A stretch of 64,000 nt of DNA from Billgrantia gudaonensis (GCF_900100195.1 NZ_FNES01000004.1:161209-225208); one strand, 5' to 3'. Counted from the stretch's first letter, positions 8,950-18,361 are shown. Numbers and translations: made by a program. The notes: generated from the letters alone by a model not told the origin.

Positions 8950-8972
8950 GGCCAGCGGCAATGCCGCTGGCC
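8950..8972. terminator. Hairpin between convergent genes
   Basis: A perfect 10-bp stem (GGCCAGCGGC / GCCGCTGGCC) with a 3-base loop lies between the CsgG/FlgT-like gene (+) and the chemoreceptor (-). No long U tract follows on either side, so it is a probable bidirectional terminator by position and stem strength. Confidence 0.7.
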
Positions 8973-9003
8973 TGCTGCGTTTCGACCGATCGGCTACGGC
9001 GGC

Positions 9004-10842
9004 TTACGCCTGCACCGGCCGTGTCTCGCTCAAGGTGAAGCCCCCCACCGCTTCGGCCAGACGCTCGGCCTGATCCTTGAGCTGCTCGGCGGCGGTGGTG
9101 GATTCTTCCACCAGAGCGGCGTTCTGTTGGGTCATGCGGTCGAGCTCGGCCACCGCCACGTTGACCTGGCCGATGCCGTCGCTCTGCTCGCCGGCGGCCA
9201 CGCTGATCTCGCCCAGCACCTCGGCCACGCGGTTCACGCTGGCCACCAATTCCTGCATGGAGCTGCCAGCCTGGCGCACCAGTTCGGTACCGGCGGTGAC
9301 CTTCTGGCCGGAATCGTCGATCAAGCCACGAATGTCGCGCGAGGCCTCGGCACTGCGAGTGGCCAGCTGGCGCACCTCGCCGGCCACCACGGCGAAGCCC
9401 TTGCCGTGCTCGCCGGCACGGGCGGCTTCCACGGAGGCATTCAAGGCCAGCAGGTTGGTCTGGAAGGCGATGCCATCCATCACCTTGACGATCTCGGCAA
9501 TGCGCTGTGACGAGTCGGTGATCTCCTCCATGGTCGATACCACGCGATCGACCACGTCGCCCCCCTGAGAAGCCATCTGCACGGCCGATTGCGACAGCTC
9601 GTTGGCCTGACGCGAGGACTGAGCGGTATGTTCCACGGTGCCGGAGATCTCCTCGATGGAAGCCGAGCTCTGCTGCAGGCTGGAGGCCGCGTTCTCGGTT
9701 CGCCGCGACAGATCCTGCCCGCCGGTGGCAATCTCGCCGGCCGCCACGTTGACCGACTCGCTGGCATCGCGAATGGTCAACATCACCCCCTCCAGCCTCG
9801 AAACGAAGGCGTTGAATGCCGCGGCGATCTCGGCCACCTCATCCTTGCCATCCTCGGGCAAGCGCCGGGTCAGGTCGCCCTCCCCACTGGAAATATCGAT
9901 CATGGCACCGCGCACCGTCTTGAGGCGACGGAACATCACGCGCAGCAGCGCGCCCAGCACCAGCGTCGCACCGCCGGCGACCACCAGCAGCGTGATCGCC
10001 GAGGTGCCGAGCACAGCACGCAGGCCGGCAGTGGCCTCGTGATCGTCCAGGGCGACCACCAACTGCCAGTCGGTGCCCGCTACGTCGGCGCTGCGCAGGC
10101 GCTTGGTCTCGTCGCCCAGTGCGACCTCGACGGGCTCGCTCGTCTCGGCAAGCTCAGCGAGACGCGTGGCATCCAGGGTGGGCGCCAACTCGGTGGTCGA
10201 GGCGAGGCTGAGCGCCGGATCGGGATGCGCCACCAGAGTTCCGTCGGCAGTGGTCAGAAAACCCAGACTGGAGGGCGTCGGGGCGATCTCGGTGACGATG
10301 TCGACGATGTCGGTGATGACGATGTCGCCCCCGGCCACGGCCTGAAGCTCGCCATCGTCATAGAAAGGCGTGGCGATGGTCACCACCAGATCGCCGGTCT
10401 GCGCATCCGCGTAGGGTGCGGTGACGATGGTTGCTTCGGCCTCCACGGCGGCCTGGTACCAGGGCCGCTCCCGCGGGTCGAAGTCGTCGCCGGGCTCCCA
10501 ACCGTCGGAGAAGATGGTGCTGCCGTCGCGGGGATCGCCGAGATAGACGGCCAAGAAGTCGCCGGACTGTTCGACGAGCTCGAGGTCGCCGAGGGAATCG
10601 TCGATGTCGTCGCCGACGCGCAGCGCTTCCATCATGGAGATACGCGTAGCGAACCACTCGCTGATGGCCTTGGCATTGCCTTGGGAAACGGCGGTGAGAT
10701 TGCGGGCCACCTGATCGTCGTTGTGCGAGCGCACCGTCAGAAAGTTGGCCAGGCCATTGGCCAGCAGCGCCAGGACGATGACCACCACCGTCGCCAGCAG
10801 GATACGGAGTCGTAGGGATGTAGGCATGCGAGGATCACTCAT
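9004..10842 (-). CDS. Methyl-accepting chemotaxis protein with Cache sensor
   Basis: A membrane chemoreceptor of 612 residues from this start. It has TM1 (about 12-34, LRILLATVVVIVLALLANGL), a double-Cache-type periplasmic domain (RERPWYQAAVEAE, TAPYADAQTGDLVVTIATPF), TM2 (about 270-295), a HAMP segment and a cytoplasmic signalling domain. The conserved hairpin tip reads KVMDGIAFQTNLLALNASVE. Family knowledge says Cache domains bind small metabolites and the tip docks CheA/CheW; the ligand cannot be read here. No CheR-binding pentapeptide is present at the C-terminus (ends TRPVQA). The start is uncertain: ATG at 10842 and ATG at 10827 are both possible, and neither has a strong ribosome site. 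A sigma-28 promoter lies 103 bases upstream. Confidence 0.93.
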   Translation of the reverse strand: MSDPRMPTSLRLRILLATVVVIVLALLANGLANFLTVRSHNDDQVARNLTAVSQGNAKAISEWFATRISMMEALRVGDDIDDSLGDLELVEQSGDFLAVYLGDPRDGSTIFSDGWEPGDDFDPRERPWYQAAVEAEATIVTAPYADAQTGDLVVTIATPFYDDGELQAVAGGDIVITDIVDIVTEIAPTPSSLGFLTTADGTLVAHPDPALSLASTTELAPTLDATRLAELAETSEPVEVALGDETKRLRSADVAGTDWQLVVALDDHEATAGLRAVLGTSAITLLVVAGGATLVLGALLRVMFRRLKTVRGAMIDISSGEGDLTRRLPEDGKDEVAEIAAAFNAFVSRLEGVMLTIRDASESVNVAAGEIATGGQDLSRRTENAASSLQQSSASIEEISGTVEHTAQSSRQANELSQSAVQMASQGGDVVDRVVSTMEEITDSSQRIAEIVKVMDGIAFQTNLLALNASVEAARAGEHGKGFAVVAGEVRQLATRSAEASRDIRGLIDDSGQKVTAGTELVRQAGSSMQELVASVNRVAEVLGEISVAAGEQSDGIGQVNVAVAELDRMTQQNAALVEESTTAAEQLKDQAERLAEAVGGFTLSETRPVQA

Positions 10843-10912
10843 CGTTGGGGAAACACTGCACAAATGTCTGCGCGGGCAAATCGTTCAGCGCTTCCTTGGA
10901 GGCAAAGGATGC

Positions 10913-10924
10913 CACCCGCGGGTG
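10913..10924. repeat. 12-bp palindrome in the chemoreceptor leader
   Basis: CACCCGCGGGTG is a perfect palindrome lying between the sigma-28 promoter and the start of the chemoreceptor gene. It could be a protein binding site or a small RNA hairpin. No function is established. Confidence 0.4.
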
Positions 10925-10944
10925 CCACGGGCATGAGTGACGTT

Positions 10945-10971
10945 CTATCGGCAGGCAGTGGAGTGACTTGA
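10945..10971 (-). promoter_or_regulatory. Sigma-28 promoter of the Cache chemoreceptor
   Basis: On the minus strand TCAAGTCA (10964-10971), 11 bases, then GCCGATAG (10945-10952). The TCAAG-type -35 recurs at the two GGDEF promoters near 45.8 kb. It lies immediately after the stop codon of the upstream MotB-like gene. Confidence 0.85.
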
Positions 10972-10976
10972 GGGGG

Positions 10977-12020
10977 TCACCGCGCGTGGATGATCACTTC
11001 CACGCGCCGATTGCGTGCCCGCCCCTCGGCGGTATCGTTGTCGGCCAGCGGCCGGGTGTCGGCGAGCCCCACGGCACGCAGGCGGCGGGCATCGACGCCG
11101 GCTTCTTCGAGAGCATGGACGATGGCGATAGCCCGAGCGCTGGAGAGCACCCAGTTGGACGGAAACTCTTCGGTATCGATGGTGCGGCTATCGGTGTGCC
11201 CCTCTACCGCCACTTCGCCATCGTGACGCTGGACGATCTCGACCATGCGCTGCACCAACGCCTCGCCGTCGTCGGTGAGCTCGGCCTCGGCGGTGGGGAA
11301 CAGCCACTGATCCTCGACGCGCAAGCGAATCCCTTCGGACACGCGCGAAACCGCCACGCCTTCGAGATCGGGCATGTAGGGTGCATTCGCCAATCGCTCG
11401 GCAAGGGTTTCGGCTCCGGCTATCGCCTCGGGAGAAACCTCGCGCATGCCTTCGGGAGGGCGATCGGTGAGCACCAGCAGGAAATCGGCCGACGGGAGGT
11501 CGAGTGCCGTCGCTTCCGGCACCAACGGCTGTGGCAACAGAGACTGGGGCGAGACAGTGGCCAGCCAGTTGCTGGGCGGCGGGGGCTCGGTTGGCGAATA
11601 CGCAACCCTTGGCAATGCTTGCCGCGCCAGCATCGGTGGCGGCTGAGTACTGGGTGGCCTCGGCGGCAACCCGGCAACGCCCAGGGCAGCGGAGACGGCC
11701 CCGTTGGCGAGCCAACCTTCCGGTGGCGGATCCTGTGTCGGTCGTGCGGCCAGCACCCGCTCCAGCCGCTCGGGCAGCGGCACGCTGAGCGGGCCGGGCT
11801 CCTCCACAACGCTGGCGGACGGTGAATCCGCCTCGTCGCGTCGTTCGGCAAACGACAGCGTGAAGATCAGCACCAGCAGGGCCACCAGAAGCGTCATCAC
11901 ATCGAGGTAACCGATCATCCAGCCGCCCTCTTCCTCGTCGCCAGGCTGCGAGGGCATGAGGGACTCGTGGCGCAGGGGGCCGCGATGATCGCTGCTGCCG
12001 GTGAATGCGGATCGGGTCAT
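10977..12020 (-). CDS. MotB/OmpA-like protein without a MotA partner
   Basis: A 347-residue inner-membrane protein with one N-terminal TM (about 35-57, GYLDVMTLLVALLVLIFTLS) that keeps the Asp (residue 40) at the position of the proton/ion-binding Asp of MotB. It continues with a long Pro/Ala-rich linker (about 65-165) and a C-terminal OmpA-type peptidoglycan-binding domain (VEGHTDSRTIDTEEFPSNW, ARNRRVEVIIHAR). Stator units normally need a MotA-type partner, usually in the same operon; none is present here. Its neighbours are two c-di-GMP enzymes upstream and a chemoreceptor downstream. No strong ribosome site supports the ATG at 12020; the ATG at 11957 just before the TM is an alternative. 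Confidence 0.85.
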   Translation of the reverse strand: MTRSAFTGSSDHRGPLRHESLMPSQPGDEEEGGWMIGYLDVMTLLVALLVLIFTLSFAERRDEADSPSASVVEEPGPLSVPLPERLERVLAARPTQDPPPEGWLANGAVSAALGVAGLPPRPPSTQPPPMLARQALPRVAYSPTEPPPPSNWLATVSPQSLLPQPLVPEATALDLPSADFLLVLTDRPPEGMREVSPEAIAGAETLAERLANAPYMPDLEGVAVSRVSEGIRLRVEDQWLFPTAEAELTDDGEALVQRMVEIVQRHDGEVAVEGHTDSRTIDTEEFPSNWVLSSARAIAIVHALEEAGVDARRLRAVGLADTRPLADNDTAEGRARNRRVEVIIHAR

Positions 12021-12078
12021 GGGGCCGTGATGTACGCGAAACAGCCAACTAGCCTACTGGCATCGGCTGCCAACCGAA

Positions 12079-12093
12079 AGCGCAATTTGCGCT
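12079..12093. repeat. Short hairpin between the GGDEF-EAL gene and the MotB-like gene
   Basis: A 7-bp perfect inverted repeat (AGCGCAA / TTGCGCT) around one base, followed on the minus strand by TTTCGG. It may weaken or end transcription before the MotB-like gene. Confidence 0.4.
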
Positions 12094-12149
12094 GCCTTGG
12101 CGGCGCTGCTCAGAGGCTATTTCGCCCGAGAAGACATGGGGAAGCCAGG

Positions 12150-14663
12150 CTAGGCGTTGGCGTGCTGTCGGCTGGCCAGATGACTGCGCGCGAACCGGGC
12201 CGCTGTCACCGGGTAGCCGAGCAGGAAGCCCTGCAGCAGGTCGACCGGATAGCGGTCCAGCGCCCGGCGCTGCGCTTCGGTTTCCACCCCCTCGGCAACC
12301 ACGCTGAGCCCCAGTTCGTGAGCCATGCCCGTCACCGCGGCGACGATGGCGGCGCTGCCCCTTTCGCCTTCGCCCAGGCGCTGGATGAAGCTGCGGTCGA
12401 TCTTGAGGGTGGTCACCGGTAGATCCTGTAGATAGCTCAGCGAAGAGTAGCCGGTGCCGAAGTCGTCGATGGCCAGGCTGCAACCGAAGTCGCGCAGCCC
12501 CTGAAGCAGTTTGGTGGCCTGCTGCTGCTTGTCGAGCAGTGTGCTCTCGGTGATCTCGAAACCCACCAGGCCCGGCGGTAGGCCATGCGCCTCGAGCATG
12601 GCTGCCACCTGGCCGGGCAGGTCGTTGTGCCAGAACTGGCGGGCAGACAGATTGACGGCTACCGGCACCGGCTCGCGCCCTTCACGTTGCCAGGCAGCCA
12701 ACTGGGCACACACCATCTGCAGCACGCGCTCGCCCAACGGCACCATCAGTCCCACTCGTTCGGCCAGCGGGATGAAGTCGCCGGGTGCGACGCTACCGAA
12801 CAGCGGGTGATGCCAGCGCACCAGCGCCTCGGCGCTGTGCAAGCGGCCGCCGTCACGCTCGAACAGCGGCTGATAGTGGACCTCGATGCCTTCCCCGGTT
12901 TCCAGGCTGTTGCGCAGCGCCGTCTCCAGCATCAGCTGCCGGTCATCCTGCTGGTTCATCTCGATACGGAAGAAGCGGTAGGCGTTGCGCCCCTCCTGCT
13001 TGGCGCGATACATGGCCGTATCGGCGTCGTGAATCAGCGCTTCGGCGCTATCGGCATCGTCCGGGTAGAGGCTGATGCCCAGGCTGGCGCCCACCCGGAA
13101 GCTGTGCTCGCCAATCTGGCTCGGCTCGCTGACCGCCTCGATCAGGCGGCGGGCAATGCGGGTCGCCTCGTCGACCTCTTCCAGATCGGGCAATAGCACC
13201 AGGAACTCGTCACCGCCCAGGCGCGCCAGGGTGTCGTCCTCGCGCAGGCGGGTCTGTAGACGCTCGGCGATGACCACCAGCAGCTCGTCGCCCATGGCGT
13301 GACCCAGGGTGTCGTTGACCTGCTTGAAGTGGTCCAGGTCGAGGAAGATCACCGCCAGCCGCGACTGGTTGCGGTGAGCGTGACGAATCGCCAGTTCCAG
13401 GCGGTCCTCCAGCAGACGGCGATTGGGCAGGCCCGTCAGGGCGTCGTAGTAGGCCAGTCGCTTGATGCGCTCCTCGTTCTCGCGAATGTGGGTGATATCG
13501 TTGAACAGTGCCGCATAGTGGGTGGTATTGCCTTCCTCGTCGCTGATGGCGGTGATGGTGAGCAGCTCGAGATAGAGCTCGCCGCTCTTGCGGCGGTTCC
13601 AAATTTCGCCTCGCCAGTAGCCACAGCGCTGCAAGGTATCCCACATCTGCCGGTAGAAGGCGGCATCGTGGCGACCGGATGAGAGAATCTGCGGCGTACG
13701 CCCCACCACTTCCTCCACGGCGTAACCGGTCATGTGGGTGAACGCCGGATTGACGAACTCGATGCGGGTTTGCGCATCGGTGATGATGATGCCCTCCAGG
13801 GAGGAATCGATCACCCGTTCGGCCAGCTGGAGATTGTGACGCGATTGCGCCAGGGCATGGTCGCGCTGCTCCAACGCCTCGCGAAGATCCTGCAGGTAGA
13901 GCTGCTCGGCGCCGGCCAGCATGTCGCGAAAACCGAGCAGACCGACGATCTCGCCGGCATCGTCGAGCACTGCCAGATGACGAACGCGATTGTCGAGCAG
14001 GCTGTCCCGCGCAGCAATCAAGGTATCGCGCAGGTGCACGGTCAGCAGCGGCCGGCTGACCAGCCCGTCGATCGGCGTATTGCCGGGGTACCGAGCCACG
14101 AAGCGCACCAGGTCGCGCTCGGTGAGAATGCCCAGCTCTCCGTCGACGCAACGCACCACGGCAGCATCGCCGCCGAGCTCACGCATCTGGCTAGCGGCCT
14201 CGGAGAGCAGTTGGCTGCCCATCAGCACCAGCGGACGCTGATGCATGGCGCCCTGGACTTCACGCAGTCGCAGGTACGGCTCGAGCCCCTGGTTGAGTGC
14301 CACGTCGGTCTGGGTGAGGATGCCCCGCGGCGTTCCCCGGTCGTCCACCACCAGGAAATGACGACGGCCCTCGGCGGCGAAGCGCATGGCCGCTTCACCC
14401 AGCGGCGTGGTGAGAGGCAGACTGACGACCGGCTGACTCATCATCTCGCCGATGGGACGCCGCACGCTGGCGGGATCGGAGAAGTCGACCGCCAGCGCAT
14501 CGTGCTCGGTCCAGATGCCCAGCGCCCGTCCCGCCTCGACGACGACGATGGAGCTGCACTGCCGCTTTGCCATGCGCTCCGCGGCTTCGCACAGCGGCGT
14601 GGAGGGCTGGCAGGTGAGCAGACCGGTCTGCATGATGCGTTCGATGGGCAGTTCGTGGCTCAT
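12150..14663 (-). CDS. CBS-PAS-GGDEF-EAL protein (c-di-GMP turnover)
   Basis: An 837-residue cytoplasmic protein. Two CBS-domain pairs occupy about residues 1-260 (IERIMQTGLLTCQPSTPLCEAAERM; GEMMSQPVVSLPLTTPLGEAAMRFA). A PAS domain follows (about 285-400, DSSLEGIIITDAQTRIEFVN), then GGDEF (about 405-570) and EAL (about 585-835). The cyclase signature is intact (LARLGGDEFLVLL), with an RxxD inhibitory site (REDD) five residues before it. The phosphodiesterase is also intact by motif: SAEALVRW, VNLSARQF, FEITES, IDDFGTGYSSL and AEGVET. CBS pairs usually bind adenine nucleotides, which could link energy state to c-di-GMP. The ATG at 14663 follows a GAGG element; the frame is open further upstream but there overlaps the preceding gene. 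No transmembrane segment is seen. Confidence 0.93.
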   Translation of the reverse strand: MSHELPIERIMQTGLLTCQPSTPLCEAAERMAKRQCSSIVVVEAGRALGIWTEHDALAVDFSDPASVRRPIGEMMSQPVVSLPLTTPLGEAAMRFAAEGRRHFLVVDDRGTPRGILTQTDVALNQGLEPYLRLREVQGAMHQRPLVLMGSQLLSEAASQMRELGGDAAVVRCVDGELGILTERDLVRFVARYPGNTPIDGLVSRPLLTVHLRDTLIAARDSLLDNRVRHLAVLDDAGEIVGLLGFRDMLAGAEQLYLQDLREALEQRDHALAQSRHNLQLAERVIDSSLEGIIITDAQTRIEFVNPAFTHMTGYAVEEVVGRTPQILSSGRHDAAFYRQMWDTLQRCGYWRGEIWNRRKSGELYLELLTITAISDEEGNTTHYAALFNDITHIRENEERIKRLAYYDALTGLPNRRLLEDRLELAIRHAHRNQSRLAVIFLDLDHFKQVNDTLGHAMGDELLVVIAERLQTRLREDDTLARLGGDEFLVLLPDLEEVDEATRIARRLIEAVSEPSQIGEHSFRVGASLGISLYPDDADSAEALIHDADTAMYRAKQEGRNAYRFFRIEMNQQDDRQLMLETALRNSLETGEGIEVHYQPLFERDGGRLHSAEALVRWHHPLFGSVAPGDFIPLAERVGLMVPLGERVLQMVCAQLAAWQREGREPVPVAVNLSARQFWHNDLPGQVAAMLEAHGLPPGLVGFEITESTLLDKQQQATKLLQGLRDFGCSLAIDDFGTGYSSLSYLQDLPVTTLKIDRSFIQRLGEGERGSAAIVAAVTGMAHELGLSVVAEGVETEAQRRALDRYPVDLLQGFLLGYPVTAARFARSHLASRQHANA

Positions 14664-14697
14664 GAGGCCTCGCTGGAGTATCTGAGTCGCTGGCCAA

Positions 14698-16476
14698 TCA
14701 CACGAGGTGAGAACCGTCGATGGGCCGCTGGAGGTCGGCCCATTCCTGACGCAACGGCCACTCGTCCAACCACTTGGGCACGTGCGTGGCCGGCATGGGG
14801 CGCGCGATGCCGAAACCCTGGGCCAACGTGCAGCCGACCCGGAACAGTGCGCGGGCATGTTCCAGGCTTTCCACGCCTTCCGCCAGCATGGCGCGGTCGA
14901 AGCGGTTGGCCATGTAGATGATGCTCTCGATGATGGCCATGTCACCGGGATCGGTGAGCATGTCGCGCACGAAGCTCTTGTCGATCTTGATCAGGTCGAC
15001 CGGCAGCTGGCGCAGGTAGGTGAGCGACGAGAAGCCGGTGCCGAAATCGTCGATGGCCACGTGAACGCCCAGGGTCTGGCAGCGGCGAATGACGGCCATG
15101 GCCGTATCGACATCATGCATGGCGGCGGTTTCCAGCACTTCCAGATTGAGCAGCCGTGCCGGCACCTGCGGATTGCCCTCGAGCAGCACGGCAAGACGCT
15201 CGGGAAAGGCCTCCTGGAGCAGGTGGGCAGGCGAGATGTTCACGCTCACCGGCAAGGTGATGCCCGCCTCGCGCCAAGCCTGCAGCTGACAGAGGGCCTG
15301 GGACAGCACCCACTCGCCCAGGTCGACTTCCAGCGACGTGCCGGCGATATCGGGCAGAAACTGCCCCGGGGCGAGCAGTCCCTCCTGCGGATGCTGCCAG
15401 CGTACCAGAGCCTCGACACCGACCACCTCGCCACTGGCCATGTCCACCTGGGGCTGATAATGGAGACGCAGCTCGTCGCCATCGATGGCCTGGGCAAAGC
15501 GCCGACGCCGTTCTTGGCGCACCTGAAGGGCCTGGTCCAGATCCGGATCGAAGCAATGGTAGGTGTCGCGGCCGCGCTGCTTGGCGCGGTACATCGCCTG
15601 GGTGGCATGGCGTAGCAGTACCTCGCCGTCCACGGCATCGCACGGATAATGGGTCACTCCGAGACTCGCCGACATCCGGACCGACTGATCGCCGATCAAG
15701 ATGGGCTGGCGAATCGCGCACTGCAACCGATCGAGGAAGGCGTGTTCGGCACGGCGATGCATGACCACCACGAACTCGTCGCCACCGATGCGCGCCAGCA
15801 CCTCGTCGCCACCCAGCAGATGGCTCAAGCGCTGGGCCAACGCAGACAGCAACAGGTTGCCGGCCGACTCGCCCAGCCGGTCGTTGATCGCCTTGAAGTG
15901 GTCGAGATCGAGAGAGCACACGGCCAGGTCGCCGCCGGTACGCTCGGCATGCTGAATGGCATCCTGAATGAGCTGGGTGACCAACTGCAGGTTGGGAAGA
16001 CCGGTCAGCGCATCGAAATAGACTTCCCGCCCCGTGCTCTGGGACCTGCCGCTATCCAGCAACGCGGCGAGGTCGGTCACCACGATGACGTGACGCTCGA
16101 CCGCGCCCATGGCGTTACGCAGCCGGCTCACCGACAACAGCGCGGGACGCCGCTCCCCTGACAGATGACGACACTCCACCTGCACGCGGAATCGGTCATC
16201 GAACTCATCGCGCAGCAACGCACTCGGCGAAAGCAGATGATCCGACAGCGGCTGACCGACGAGTGAGTGGGCCGCACAACCGATGAAGTCGCCAAAGGCG
16301 CGATTCATCGCCAGAATGCAGTGCTCGGAATCGGTGAGCAGCAGCGCCTCGTTGGCCTGCTCGATATAGTGGCAGCAGTCGGGCAAAGAGGCGCTGGACC
16401 AGCTCCCCGATGCCGACGATCCTTCCTGGCCGGCAACAGGGGTCAACGACATCGAACCGACCGCTGGTTGCATCAT
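14698..16476 (-). CDS. PAS-GGDEF-EAL protein
   Basis: A 592-residue protein with an N-terminal PAS domain (about 40-150, YIEQANEALLLTDSEHCILAM), then GGDEF (about 165-330; LARIGGDEFVVVM) and EAL (about 345-590; GVEALVRW, VNISPAHL, IDDFGTGFSSL, AEGVESLEHA). The GGDEF and EAL signatures are present, but the RxxD inhibitory site five residues before GGDEF is missing (GGDE there). The frame is open another 412 codons upstream only as a shadow of the Aer-like gene. I chose the first ATG of a MMQPAVG start because AAAGGAG lies 11 bases upstream. It lies between the Aer-like receptor (56 bases upstream) and the CBS-type GGDEF-EAL (34 bases downstream), so the three are probably co-transcribed. Confidence 0.9.
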   Translation of the reverse strand: MMQPAVGSMSLTPVAGQEGSSASGSWSSASLPDCCHYIEQANEALLLTDSEHCILAMNRAFGDFIGCAAHSLVGQPLSDHLLSPSALLRDEFDDRFRVQVECRHLSGERRPALLSVSRLRNAMGAVERHVIVVTDLAALLDSGRSQSTGREVYFDALTGLPNLQLVTQLIQDAIQHAERTGGDLAVCSLDLDHFKAINDRLGESAGNLLLSALAQRLSHLLGGDEVLARIGGDEFVVVMHRRAEHAFLDRLQCAIRQPILIGDQSVRMSASLGVTHYPCDAVDGEVLLRHATQAMYRAKQRGRDTYHCFDPDLDQALQVRQERRRRFAQAIDGDELRLHYQPQVDMASGEVVGVEALVRWQHPQEGLLAPGQFLPDIAGTSLEVDLGEWVLSQALCQLQAWREAGITLPVSVNISPAHLLQEAFPERLAVLLEGNPQVPARLLNLEVLETAAMHDVDTAMAVIRRCQTLGVHVAIDDFGTGFSSLTYLRQLPVDLIKIDKSFVRDMLTDPGDMAIIESIIYMANRFDRAMLAEGVESLEHARALFRVGCTLAQGFGIARPMPATHVPKWLDEWPLRQEWADLQRPIDGSHLV

Positions 16477-16532
16477 GAATCCCGCGACTCCTTTCGACCT
16501 TTCGACGTGCGTTTCAAAAAACATAAAGCCTA

Positions 16533-18188
16533 TCACAGCGCTTGAGCGGGCAGCGATTCGACCTCTGCCACAACCGGTGCTGCCGTTGCCTCGTTGCCCT
16601 CTTCCAGGGTGCGGCGCGCCTGAAAACGCTGCTCGCGACTCACCCATTCGTTGCCCTCGTCGGCCTGGCGCAGCGCCGAAATGGCCACGCTCAACTGATC
16701 GACCTGTTCGGCCAGCAGCGTACCCAGGGACGCCGCATGCGACACCCGCTCGGCATTCTGGCGGATCGAGGAATCCATGCCGACCACGGCCTGATTGATC
16801 TGCTCGAGGCCGATGGCCTGCTCCCGGGACGCGGTGGCGATCTCGCGAATCAGCGTGTCGATGCCGCTGACCGCTTGTACCACGCCGCGGTTGTGGGTTT
16901 CGAGGCTGGCGATGCGACGCTCGCCGACACCGACGTCCTCGAGAGTGGTGTCGATGAGCCAACGCACGTGCTCGGCCGAATCGGCGGAGCTCTCCGCCAG
17001 GCGGCGCACCTCTTGAGCCACTACCGCGAAGCCGCGGCCATGAACGCCAGCGCGGGCGGCCTCGACGGAGGCGTTGAGCGCCAGCAAGTTGGTCTGGAAA
17101 GCCAGGGTCTCGATCGCCTCGATGGCCTGAGTCATCTTGCCGGCGCTGGCGGCGATCTGCTGCATGCTCTCCACCAGCTCGCTGACGACGAGATCGCTCT
17201 CGCCCACCGCCCGGCGCACCTTGTCCGCTTCGCTTTCCGCCTGCTCGGTGTTGGCGGCGTTCTGCTGAACGGTAGTGATCAGCTCTTCCATGCTGGCGGC
17301 GGTCTGCTGCAGCGAATCCGACTGCTGCCGGGTATGCGAAGCCAAATTGCGGTTGTCGCGCTCCAGCTCGGTGGTTTCGCTCGACACGGTGTCGAGAATG
17401 TCGTGGATGTCCACGGAAATATTGGCCAAGCTGCGCTGCATGATGGCCATGGCGTCGATCACCTGACCCAGGCCATCGCCATTGACCGGCGGCGGCGCTG
17501 CGGCCAGGTTGCCCGCTGCCACCTGCATGGCGAAATCTCGCGTGTGCGCCACGGCCGCCGCATGACGACGCCAGGCACCGACCAGCAGCGAAGCCACGAT
17601 CAGCGCCGCCAACGAGCGCCACTGCCAGGCCAGGACATCGGCTGCCAGCAGACCGCCCCCGGAGACCAGCAGCGCCGCCGACAACCGCCCCTGCAGGCCG
17701 CGGGGAAAGCATCGTCGCAGCCGGGCCAGCATGCCGGTACGCACGATGCGCCCGCGTTCGAGGCCAATCCCACGGGCTCGCCCCTCGCGAATGCGCGCGT
17801 ACGTATCTTCAGCATACGCCTTGTCCTCGTCGCGCGGCTTGACCCGCACCGAGGTGTAGCCCTTGACCTCGCCCTCCTCGACGATGGGCACCACGTTGGC
17901 ATGTACCCAATAGAAATCGCCGTTCTTGCGTCGATTCTTCACCAGGCCGGACCACACCTCACCCGCCTCGATGGTTTCCCAAAGGTTGGCAAAGGCGATC
18001 TCGGGCATGTCGGGATGACGGATGACGTTGTGCGGAGTTCCCACCAGCTCCTCGCGGGAGTAGCCGCTGACCTCGCAGAAGGTAGGAGACGCATAGGTGA
18101 TGCGCCCCTTCATGTCGGTGCGGGAGATGAGGTTCTGATCCTCCCGTATCACGTACTCGTTGTCCGTCACCGGCTGATTGTCGCGCAT
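16533..18188 (-). CDS. aer: Aer-like PAS chemoreceptor
   Basis: A 551-residue receptor. The N-terminal PAS domain (about 10-120: VIREDQNLISRTDMKGRITY, then EVSGYSREELVGTPHNVIRHPDM) is the Aer type that binds FAD and senses redox/oxygen. A short hydrophobic region (about 165-205) with two membrane segments flanks almost no periplasmic loop, followed by a HAMP-like segment and the signalling domain with the conserved tip LAFQTNLLALNASVE. Aer proteins guide movement toward favourable electron acceptors. It heads a run of c-di-GMP genes, which would pair energy sensing with c-di-GMP turnover. A GGAAG element sits 3 bases before the ATG. No sigma-28 site was found upstream. Confidence 0.9.
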   Translation of the reverse strand: MRDNQPVTDNEYVIREDQNLISRTDMKGRITYASPTFCEVSGYSREELVGTPHNVIRHPDMPEIAFANLWETIEAGEVWSGLVKNRRKNGDFYWVHANVVPIVEEGEVKGYTSVRVKPRDEDKAYAEDTYARIREGRARGIGLERGRIVRTGMLARLRRCFPRGLQGRLSAALLVSGGGLLAADVLAWQWRSLAALIVASLLVGAWRRHAAAVAHTRDFAMQVAAGNLAAAPPPVNGDGLGQVIDAMAIMQRSLANISVDIHDILDTVSSETTELERDNRNLASHTRQQSDSLQQTAASMEELITTVQQNAANTEQAESEADKVRRAVGESDLVVSELVESMQQIAASAGKMTQAIEAIETLAFQTNLLALNASVEAARAGVHGRGFAVVAQEVRRLAESSADSAEHVRWLIDTTLEDVGVGERRIASLETHNRGVVQAVSGIDTLIREIATASREQAIGLEQINQAVVGMDSSIRQNAERVSHAASLGTLLAEQVDQLSVAISALRQADEGNEWVSREQRFQARRTLEEGNEATAAPVVAEVESLPAQAL

Positions 18189-18361
18189 CGCTTCCGTGCC
18201 CCTGCCTGGCCAATGGGATGTAGCAGACGCTGCATTAGCATTCGCCCACCTGACGTAGCAGGGAAACTAGTCAACCCCTACCCAAGGCGCCATGACCCAG
18301 GTCAAGGCCGTGCCAATGCGGCTTGACAGCCTAAGAAAAGCTAGACAAGACAATTAGCCTC

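Noticed and set aside
14698..17712. 1004-codon version of the PAS-GGDEF-EAL gene
   Set aside because: The first 412 codons run opposite in frame to the Aer-like gene on the same strand and have no domain; a ribosome site supports the later start.
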